From assembly GCA_030141585.1 (NCBI GenBank), contig JAQIFP010000030.1:41387-73340 (forward strand): DNA of 31,954 nt. The letters are read 5' to 3'. This DNA comes from Ophryocystis elektroscirrha (Eukaryota > Apicomplexa > Conoidasida > Neogregarinorida > Ophryocystidae). The position numbers and the translations under genes were made by a program. Below, piece after piece: positions 12,701 through 19,924 of this stretch. A model generated the notes under the pieces. It worked only from the letters and a program-made list of their open reading frames with translations. It made no database searches and was not told the origin of the DNA. How positions within the stretch are numbered: position 1 is the stretch's first letter; every line of letters starts with the position of its first letter.

Positions 12701-14241
12701 TGGGAGAACCTAAATGATTCTATAAATTTATATTTGATTCTTACTTCTACATTTCTTGACCTGATACGGACTCCTTTACCACAAGTTTCCGAACACGGTC
12801 CCCAATCCTTCCATGGACCAACTTGACACTCAGTCGCTAAATACAAATTTAATTATTTTTACAATTAAATTACAGCATTCAGGCATTACGCATCGCTTCA
12901 TTTGTGTTGTAGGAGGACAATTAAAAGCTCCATTGTCTGGGTATTGCTAATAATATAAAAAAAAAAAAAAAAAGAATACCAAAATTTGACGGGATCTGCT
13001 CATTTGACCTATGCCGCACTCTTGAGAGCAAGGTGACCAAGGACCCCAATCCGAAACTTTACAAGGTACGGCTGAGTATATATACACATATTCTTTTTCT
13101 TACGACATGGGACACCTTTATTGCACCCTTGCTGAGTTTCTACCAATGGAGGACATTTTTTTCCGTTCGCAGTTCCTCTTCTGGTTATTTGACGTTTTCG
13201 AGTTATTATTCCTCCTTCTCCTGTACGGTCACACCGTACATTACACTCACTCCACGGTCCCCATGCACTCACTTGACAATCATTTTCTAATCATAAAAAA
13301 ATATTATATGAGACTTCAAAAATGACAAAAGCTCAAGAATAAGTATACCACTAAATAGTTATATTTATACACATACATTAATTTATATTAATTACTTTTA
13401 GTATAATATTACTATACATTTGTGTAAAAAAAAAAACCTTTTTTTTTTTTATTATATAAACAGTTAATTAATAAGACTTATTAATATTATAAAATATATA
13501 TAATATATATCTATAAATATTTTATGTACATTTATACTCAAACGTATACACACATAAGGAGATATATCAATATAAATGGTAAAGTTATTACACTAAATAA
13601 AAGAATTATTTAAATTTGTATTTTTAATGCGTACCCCAGCAATCACCACCATCATACTGACATTCGGGTACATTACACGCAGGTTCACACATAGAGTTTC
13701 CAATAAACCATACGGCACATCCAGGGCTACACTCTGTAAGTATATTAATTAGTATTTTTTTTTTTTTTTTTTTTTTTTCAGTGTATGCATAATATAGAAT
13801 GTAATATAATTATGAATTAGGATTTGAATAAATATACTTACGACTACAAAGTTTACAGGATTCTGGACATGCGTCGGAAACTCGAAGCTGTCTGTAAAAT
13901 TCAGGGATAGTGCTGATGTCGCGATTATTTTCAGCAGCAACATCTTTGAGCATTCTTTCGCACCCCAAAGAAGAAATTAAATTTGCCGAAAGCGTCCGGC
14001 AGCTAGTCCCCATTTTTTCCACGAGCGGATTATCTTTGCATATATAACCTGCAGCGTTTCGAGGCTTCAAACTTTCCATGGAAGAAGGAGTACGTCTGTT
14101 CTGTAATTGACGAATTTGCCTCCTTATTTTTAGCTCTCGTTCCTTTCCAAGGTTTGAGTAAAATAAATACATTATAGCGCTTATAAAAAATATCCAAAAA
14201 GCTATGCGACGTTTTAATACATATGTATATGTCATTTCCAT
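513..14241 (-). CDS. giant multi-domain surface/secretory adhesin-like protein (14 TSP1, about 10 ShK-like, 4 LNR, sushi, TM), 25 exons
   Basis: Hand-spliced exons in transcript order: 13842-14241, 13635-13733, 13104-13286, 12980-13071, 12874-12946, 12745-12836, 12433-12709, 11771-11938, 11532-11702, 11160-11333, 10953-11129, 10827-10918, 10164-10581, 9973-10131, 9355-9522, 9110-9219, 9001-9073, 6138-8966, 5812-5997, 5427-5779, 5191-5346, 2020-5153, 1549-1847, 921-1514, 513-736. All 24 junctions are GT/AG and phase-compatible. They sum to 10,701 nt, or 3,566 residues plus stop. The start ATG has an in-frame TAA 7 codons upstream. Domains: hydrophobic segment (residues about 12-28), ShK-like, LNR, TSP1 array (about 167-975), ShK-like/LNR region, Cys-rich region, sushi modules, TM helix (about 3395-3418), cytoplasmic tail. 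TSP1 proteins of apicomplexans (MIC2/TRAP, MIC15, Cryptosporidium TSPs) act in adhesion, invasion or rhoptry discharge. A similar role here is inference. The weakest junction is the GTACCT donor at 5426. Confidence 0.85.
2020..5153 (-). other. giant protein exon 22: 1,044-residue region with diverged Cys-rich helical repeats and LNR 4
   Basis: The largest exon. It completes an ShK-like module (to [11 protein letters not shown]), then runs about 660 residues without a family I recognise. The region is rich in predicted helix and in spaced cysteines. A recurring pattern is a Cys followed 5-9 residues later by another Cys and then a helix: [48 protein letters not shown] and [13 protein letters not shown]. 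Each is preceded by a CxxxC or CC element (DPCTTPC, CEPIC, ECC, DCC). A low-complexity Asn/Glu insert sits near the middle. LNR 4 lies at about residues 2849-2880 ([13 protein letters not shown]). The exon ends in phase 2 inside the next sushi module. Confidence 0.75.
5191..5997 (-). other. giant protein exons 19-21: ShK-like module, DCGG segment, sushi-like module
   Basis: Exon 19 (5812-5997) is one ShK-like module ([14 protein letters not shown] to CKASCGKC). Exon 20 (5427-5779) opens with a short disulfide segment containing [16 protein letters not shown], a motif common in multi-domain extracellular proteins. A sushi/CCP-like module follows ([10 protein letters not shown], then VTCLDGYF, then LVC). 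Exon 21 (5191-5346) starts another ShK-like module that is completed by the first codons of exon 22. The 37-nt intron between them (5154-5190) splits that module in phase 0. Confidence 0.72.
6138..8966 (-). other. giant protein exon 18: ShK-like and LNR modules around an unassigned central domain
   Basis: This 2,829-nt exon encodes residues about 976-1918. It starts with an ShK-like module ([12 protein letters not shown] to [10 protein letters not shown]) and an LNR (about 1040-1072, ending SFDLGDC). A roughly 310-residue region of unassigned fold follows (about 1075-1385). It includes a segment [16 protein letters not shown] and later YLWIDN and PEVYFTW, reminiscent of an NGxY-type module seen in some protist extracellular proteins; that match is from memory and is weak. 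After it come ShK-like copies starting near 1390, 1514, 1610, 1708, 1791 and 1853, with an LNR near 1450-1482 (ending NYDGGDC). Each ShK-like copy ends in a C-P-x-(S/T)-C-x-x-C type motif. The exon leaves in phase 1 at a GTAAGAAAT donor; the open frame runs a few codons further to a stop at 6124. Confidence 0.8.
9590..9960. repeat. TA-rich microsatellite block in intron 14/15
   Basis: Imperfect (TA)n with interspersed ACATATACT/TTAACAATATA units fills most of the 450-nt intron between 9523 and 9972. Open frames in both directions here encode only Tyr/Ile/Met-rich low complexity and are not genes. Confidence 0.75.
10689..10739. repeat. 22-bp-arm perfect inverted repeat inside intron 12/13
   Basis: Arms 10689-10710 and 10718-10739 are perfect reverse complements around a 7-nt loop. 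The arms include an internal AAGCAA/TTGCTT core, so this is not simply (TA)n self-complementarity. It lies in a 245-nt intron of the giant gene and would form a strong hairpin in pre-mRNA. No coding sequence or target-site duplication was recognised. Confidence 0.7.
13635..14241 (-). other. giant protein exons 1-2: signal anchor/peptide, ShK-like module 1, LNR 1
   Basis: Exon 1 opens with a basic stretch (VLKRR) followed by a hydrophobic run ([14 protein letters not shown]) that fits a signal peptide or signal anchor. After a charged linker comes a module with cysteines spaced as in its later copies: [11 protein letters not shown], then SLGCERML, then [10 protein letters not shown]. Exon 2 is a complete Lin-12/Notch repeat with the canonical six cysteines and Asp/Asn calcium ligands ([13 protein letters not shown], then YDGGDC). 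Both exons end in phase 1, the usual phase for shuffled extracellular modules. Confidence 0.8.
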
Positions 14242-14731
14242 AAGATTATTTATAAATCTTTATCTATAAATTATGACATTAACGCATTTTTGTTATCATA
14301 ATTACACATAAATAGTCCTGCTGCTTTATAATGCAGATAAAATTTATACAGCTTCATTTTTTTTAACTTTTTAAAAAATAATTTTGAATTTATAATTAAA
14401 TTATATGTTAATTTATATGTTTTATTTAATAATTTATAATAGTTATTTACTATAATACAGCCAAAAGTGATTTTTTATTTTTTTTTTTTTTTTAATTGTC
14501 GACTTATGGCGTCACGCGATAAATTACAATATTTAGTAATAATAAATTTTTACAACTTTAAGATCTACAAACGTAATATATTATACACTTGCAACTTAAG
14601 TTACTCAACTACACAAACTACTATGAGTTCAAAAATTTTTATTAGAATAATATTAAATTTAGTTAATTGCGTTGAATCTTTACACCAGCGACAATAAAAC
14701 ATCCTTGACTTGTAAAAATCGAGTTTAAATA
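14242..14731. other. non-coding interval between the giant gene and the Cks gene
   Basis: AT-rich, with a poly-T tract near 14477. It must contain the promoter and 5' UTR of the giant gene and the 3' end of the Cks gene. A 76-codon plus-strand open frame here is low complexity and matches nothing I know. Confidence 0.6.
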
Positions 14732-15052
14732 TTATTTGTCATTGGTATTTGGTTGAGGTTTGGGAGGAGTCCAATTGGGAGGCGGTAGCCCCGTAGTTGG
14801 GTCTGTCCCAAATGGTCTCCTAAAAAGAAGAACGTGTGGCTCAGGATCAAAAGTCATGTAGTGTTGCCAGCCTTTCGACTGAGTAACTCCAATACGTCTC
14901 CAGTCATACTCTCCAAGAAGTTTAGACCGGGTATGCATCATAATTATGTTTGCAAGCTCTGCAATTTTTTTTGGTAAAATTACATGTCTATATTCGTAAT
15001 AGTTATCTGAGTATTTTTCTGAATAAATTATCGAGCGTGGGTAATGCACCAT
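14732..15052 (-). CDS. CKS1: cyclin-dependent kinase regulatory subunit (Cks1/Suc1 family)
   Basis: Small adaptor that binds cyclin-dependent kinases and recognises phosphothreonine substrates in the cell cycle. The family signature is nearly complete: IIYSEKYSDNYYEYRHVILP, then WRRIGVTQSKGWQHYM, then FDPEPHVLLFRRP. The PEP hinge and the basic/Trp anion-site residues are visible. The usual His of HxPEPH is Phe here. From the ATG at 15052 the protein has 106 residues, longer than the roughly 80 of animal Cks because of a proline-rich C-terminal tail (LPPPNWTPPKPQP). A longer form is possible: an upstream mini-exon at 15121-15151 (ATG at 15151) joins in frame through a GT/AG intron (15067-15120) to codons just upstream of 15052, giving 121 residues. 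The conserved core supports either start. Confidence 0.93.
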   Translation of the reverse strand: MVHYPRSIIYSEKYSDNYYEYRHVILPKKIAELANIIMMHTRSKLLGEYDWRRIGVTQSKGWQHYMTFDPEPHVLLFRRPFGTDPTTGLPPPNWTPPKPQPNTNDK

Positions 15053-15151
15053 GGATTCACATGGACCTGTAAAGTGGATATTAAACTTTATATTCAAAAT
15101 ATTGCTTTATTTTTGTTTACTTAAATTCCAATATTTCACATATACGTTCAT

Positions 15152-15654
15152 TATACGTCAAATATTAAGGGGTACACTGTATTTACTATATTTTCTTAAT
15201 TAATCTATATTAATACGCTTATTATGTATCCATATATATTAGTATATAAAAAAAAAAAAAAAAAAAAAAAAATTTAACTATAAACATCTTAAAGTAACTA
15301 TACTGTTTTTTAACGATAAAACGCGTATAATATCCAATATTACTATAATTAATTTATTAACTCAATTGATCTATGAATACACACGCAGTATCTTACTTGA
15401 TTATTTAAGAAACCTTTAACTTAATCGCGTCTGCACCTTTCAAACATTTGTATTTCTTTTAACAAACTTAAACATGTTTATATATAAAATGGTTTTTTTA
15501 CTTTAATAATCATATAGTGTTTGCATATATATATTAAATAGTCGTTCTTTTATGTAAAAAAACAAAAAACTTTTTAAAAAGATAATTAGCTTATTTGATT
15601 GATAATAATAACCCCGAACACCTGTGAATGTTATGAATATCCAAATTTGAAAAA

Positions 15655-15685
<31 letters not shown>

Positions 15686-16104
15686 CATAAGTATGCATAT
15701 ATGTATACTTTTATATATTTATATTTTCGCATATATATATATATATATATATATAATATTTGTGCATATAAATATGTATATATATGGCTATATACATATT
15801 CATAAGTATGCATATATGTATATTTTTATATATTTATATTTTCGCATATATATATATATATATATATAATATTTGTGCATATAAATATGTATATATATGA
15901 CTATATACATATTCATAAGTATGCATATATGTATATTTTTATATATTTATATTTTCGCATATATATATATATATATATAATATTTGTGCATATAAATATG
16001 TATATATATGGCTATATACATATTCATAAGTATGCATATATGTATATTTTTATATATTTATATTTTCGCATATATATATATATGTACATATATATATATG
16101 CATG

Positions 16105-16140
<36 letters not shown>

Positions 16141-16579
16141 CTGTATATTTTTATACATATGTATATGAATGCAAAATAGACATTTGTATATGTATAGGTT
16201 ATAAGCTAAGATTATTTATTATGACTATAAAGATAAAAATATAAAAAATCCATATTATACAAATTATTTTGTTGTTTAACAATAAAAGTACATTTACTAT
16301 TACAGATATACATGCAAAAAAACTTTTTTTAATTAAATTTACAAAAACCTTAATTTATAATAGCGGTTTACGTAATTTAATTAGTTTAAAAGACTTTTTT
16401 TTTTTTTTATCAATTTTGAGTATTTTTTTTTTTAGTAAAAAATTAGTGTAAGTATTTTTCTATTTGATAGTTAAAAAATTAATAAATTTTTGAAATCCCC
16501 GATTATTATTTGTTATGTATTATAATCTTAAAACTGTTTATTTGTATTAGCATGTTTTTTATACCGACATTTTAATAAA
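15152..16579. other. long divergent intergenic region between Cks and profilin
   Basis: No gene seen. It contains a poly-A tract (about 15248-15271), the minisatellite listed separately, and unique AT-rich DNA nearer profilin. The two flanking genes diverge from here, so both promoters should lie in it. Open frames inside are Tyr/Ile low complexity from the repeat. Confidence 0.65.
15661..16140. repeat. minisatellite, about 111-114 bp unit, roughly 4 copies
   Basis: A marker ATTCATAAGTATG recurs at about 15684, 15798, 15911 and 16022, spaced 114, 113 and 111 bp. Copies share a unique part (TTTATATTTTCGCATATA, then ATATTTGTGCATATAAATAT) and differ mainly in the length of the internal (TA)n. 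The array ends in a plain (TA)n run near 16110-16136. Confidence 0.85.
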
Positions 16580-17511
16580 ATGGCAGAGGAAAGTTGGGCT
16601 AATTTTGTTCGCGATAGTTGTATCGGCTATGATTGCTATGCAGCATCAATAGCTTACACTGTATGCCCATATATATATAATAAACTGTAATTTAGGAAAA
16701 TGGAGAGCTTTTTGAAGTAGCAGCCGATGATGACAAGGGATGGGCTCATTTTTATGCTGAAGACCACGAAGAGCAAATAGAAGGCAAACCCGTCGTTATT
16801 CACGAAGCGACTAATTTGTTAGAAGTTATAAATAAAGGAACTGCTGAGACTGGCTTATGGCTTGGAGGTCAAAAGTACCAAATTATACGATCGGTAAATT
16901 AAAAACTCTTTAATTAATCAAATTAATATATATTATTATATACACATTATATACATATAATATATTATTATATACATATATATATTATACATATATATAT
17001 ATTATTAATAATAATAAATATATNNNNNNNNNNNNNNNNNATATATATATGTATATATATACTATATGTATATATATATGTATATATATACTATATGTAT
17101 ATATATATGTATATATATACTATATGTATATATATATGTATACATATATATTATATATAATATATACACAGCACTTACGTATGGATATTTTTTTATATAT
17201 AGTATAATCCATATTTTGCAAATATTGGTTATATAATTCTTTGTATAATTACAATATAAGCGTTAATTTATAATTTTATGAATAAATGGACTGTTGTTTT
17301 CCAAAGTCTTACTATTCTGTTTTAGGATGAATTAGAATATAAAGATGATACTTTTTTCGTCGTCATGTTTGCCTTCAAGAAAAAAGGAGGGGTTTTAGTT
17401 CGAGGTCCAACTTATACAGTCATTGGGTTATATGACGAAGAAAAGAATCACGCCAAAAATGGTTGTGTAAATACAATGTTATATTTTTGCCACGCATTAA
17501 AATCGTATTAA
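16580..17511 (+). CDS. PRF: profilin, apicomplexan type
   Basis: Actin-monomer-binding protein needed for actin-driven gliding and invasion in apicomplexans; in Toxoplasma the homologue is also sensed by mouse TLR11. Exons 16580-16660, 16696-16893 and 17326-17511 join in phase 0 at both junctions and give 154 residues. Recognisable apicomplexan features are AADDDKGWAHFYAEDHEE, GLWLGGQKYQIIR, FKKKGGVLVRGPTYTVIGLY and the following DEEK, plus a C-terminal helix (NGCVNTMLYFCHALKSY). The first intron is 35 nt. The second (16894-17325) is filled with (TA)n and contains an assembly gap. The Toxoplasma protein is about 163 residues; the shorter length here comes from the arm and acidic-loop region. 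It converges with the minus-strand gene ending at 17534. Confidence 0.95.
16917..17165. repeat. TA microsatellite flanking an assembly gap in profilin intron 2
   Basis: (TA)n with a repeated GTATATATATACTATAT unit. It surrounds a run of 17 N at 17024-17040. The repeat on both sides suggests a collapsed or unresolved tract, so the true intron length is unknown. Confidence 0.85.
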
Positions 17512-17533
17512 TTTTTTTTTTTTTCTATGTATT

Positions 17534-18610
17534 TTAAATAATTTTTTCTGAAATCTTCACTGGCTCGATTATTAGATAAAACTCGACTATGTTATTCAAT
17601 AACGCGTTTATCATTGGACACGGGAGTACTTTATTTCTGCTTTTTTTTTTTTTATTGGATTTCATCTCAGGAACTGAGGGTTTTTGAAGGAATTCAGTAA
17701 CAATCATTTTTCTCTTTCTAAATTTTAGCGTGGATTCACATTTCATAGGGGAATAAATTGATTTTGAACTTTGTATTTCATTGTCTAAATGAATATTTTC
17801 AGGAAGCTTGATATATATATACCTGACACTTCAGATACACTCATAATAGCTGCTACTTCCGGAGAAGAAATATCAGGCGTTTTCCGTATAAATTTATCCA
17901 AACTGCTAGGTGAATTTTTCTTTGATAAATTGTTCAGTGGAGACACTGTAAAATATTATGACAGACTTATTAATTCACTGTAACTAGATAAGTTTTCCTC
18001 TCCACGTAACCTTTCAACTTGACAAGTATTCGCAATAGAGTCTTTTTCTAAAAAACTTTCTTTAAAATAAATCTAATAAACAAATGTGTTATAATAATTT
18101 ATTGGATATCCAAAGTATAAACAATTATTATTTATAGATTTTATACCAAAGGCAGGATGCGTATTTGTACTTTTAGGCATACATACATTCTTTTATATTC
18201 AAATACATGAATACACACATATATATACACATATATATACACATATATATACACATATATATACACATATATATACACATATATATACACATATATATAC
18301 ACATATATATACACATATATATACACATATAAATACACATATATATACACATATATATACACATATATATACACATATAGATACACATATATAAACACTC
18401 ATATATATATACCCATTTATAAATACACATATATACATATATATATATACACATATATATATAACGATGTATATACAGACACATATATATATACACACAT
18501 ATATATATACACACATATATATATACACACATATATATATACACACATATATATATACACACATATATATATACACACATATATATACCTGCAATTTTAA
18601 TAACATATTT

Positions 18611-18657
<47 letters not shown>

Positions 18658-19259
18658 TGAGAAATAAAAGTTTTGCAGATGGAATAACATCTAGATGTAA
18701 ACTAATATATATAATGAGCATAATAATATTCCGTTGAACATTAATTAAAGTAAAGTGTATATAAACTATATGTTTATAACAAAAATTTCTATAATAAACA
18801 GTATATTATTTAAGACACATTGTTAATACTCGAATGTAGAGTATATAATTTTGATCTATCTAATGTAATATAAAGTAGTATGTGAATTTATAATTACTAG
18901 GAGACATGAATTGAGATGTTTCCATGTTTAAGGAAGAATAGTCTAAATAACTTGATAATTGATTGATTCTTACCTAGGTCAGAGATAGTTGGAATTAATT
19001 CATGGTTCTTAGTAACATCATTAAATTTATTTCTAATAACACTTATGGGGTGCTTGTGAAAGTATTCCACCTATTTTAATAAAGAAAATGTGTGTATTTA
19101 TTACGGCTTCACCCGGAGGAGGCTCTATATCAATTTTCTACTGAATAAATATCTAATTGTTGAAATACCTCATCAATTAGGTTTTTTAAGTTTCTATTAA
19201 AAATCCAAAATCAACTATGATCAATATTACCGAAATAATTTGTTATATTTTTTACTCAT
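17534..19259 (-). CDS. unrecognised basic protein, 7 exons
   Basis: I do not recognise this family. Exons in order: 19231-19259, 19169-19193, 19105-19137, 18974-19070, 17979-18047, 17823-17945, 17534-17784. All junctions are GT/AG and in phase, giving 208 residues. Five of the six introns are 31-38 nt; the sixth (18048-18973) is long and contains microsatellites, so a missed exon is possible there. The N-terminus (MSKKYNKLF) leads to [20 protein letters not shown]. The middle is Ser/Asn/Pro-rich with [14 protein letters not shown]. The C-terminal third is strongly basic ([22 protein letters not shown]). There is no signal peptide or TM, and the composition suggests a nuclear or chromatin/kinetochore-type protein, which is inference. 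It lies 109 bp downstream of Trm11 on the same strand and ends 22 bp from profilin. Confidence 0.68.
18205..18655. repeat. compound microsatellite: 12-nt units, then 16-nt units, then (TA)n
   Basis: About 18215-18400 is built of the 12-nt unit ACACATATATAT. About 18478-18588 uses a 16-nt unit ACACACATATATATAT. About 18615-18653 is pure (TA)n. Because 12 nt is four codons, the minus-strand frames are stop-free and give artefactual Met-Cys-Ile-Tyr repeat ORFs. It sits within the long intron of the unrecognised gene. Confidence 0.85.
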
Positions 19260-19368
19260 TTAATTACATTCGATTACAAGATAAGTTATTTTTCAAAAAA
19301 AAAACCGTAAATTAATTTTATATATTTAACTCCCCTCTCATGTAAGTTAGAAAAATATATAAGAATGA

Positions 19369-19883
19369 TTAAATATTCCATTCAGATAAAATTTCAGTTA
19401 AATCACAACTTGTAGAAGGATATTCAATTACTTCAATTCTTTTGATCGTCGATATCCGTGGTTTTCGAGTCAAAACCACTAAGGCTCTTTTTGTACAGGA
19501 TCGGGGATTTATCAAAACGGCATGATTAAGTTCAAAGTCTGATTACATCAATAAAAGCAAAAATTCTAGTTTACCAGGATGGGTTACATCCTTTAATTCT
19601 TCTTGCAATCTAAAAAACTTGAGTTATCAGTGTAAATTTTTTACTCAGACGTTTCACAGTGATACAAAAATACCAAGCGGCCATTGTTAGTCAACATTAT
19701 TGATGAAAGGTTTAATAGATTTCTGTGCGTAATTTAAGTTTACTAGTTTATTTACTTTATCAATATTTTCATATCTGTTACTGAATAATGAGCCAACTTG
19801 TAGTTATTTTTATTTTTTTCAAACTTTCTTGCTGTTGCTCGCATACCTATGTGTATATATATTATTACATCTATATATATTAT

Positions 19884-19924
<41 letters not shown>

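Larger units (their letters stand above)
9001..13286 (-). other. giant protein exons 3-17: array of 14 TSP1 domains
   Basis: Fifteen exons encode 14 thrombospondin type 1 domains. Most show the WxxW core (WGPW, WSPW, WSEW, WSDW), followed by CS..CG and a basic R-x-R strand, then the later cysteines. Several carry the CxxSC/CxxTC form accepted for O-fucosylation (CSETC, CSQSC, CDVSC), and WxxW tryptophans are known C-mannosylation sites. The seventh domain (exon 10, 11160-11333) is degenerate, with a single Trp and an unusual spacing. Exon 13 holds the end of domain 9 plus two whole domains. Most module boundaries are phase 1. Four domains are split again by a phase-0 intron just after the R-x-R core (exon pairs 4/5, 6/7, 12/13 and 16/17). 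Confidence 0.88.

Noticed and set aside
15599..16244. Plus-strand Tyr/Ile frames between Cks and profilin
   Set aside because: They are translations of the 111-114 bp minisatellite and its (TA)n runs.
18141..18721. Long minus-strand frames of repeated Met-Cys-Ile-Tyr / Tyr-Ile-Tyr-Val
   Set aside because: Pure translation of 12- and 16-nt microsatellite units inside an intron; the same kind of protein appears in several frames and at other microsatellites.
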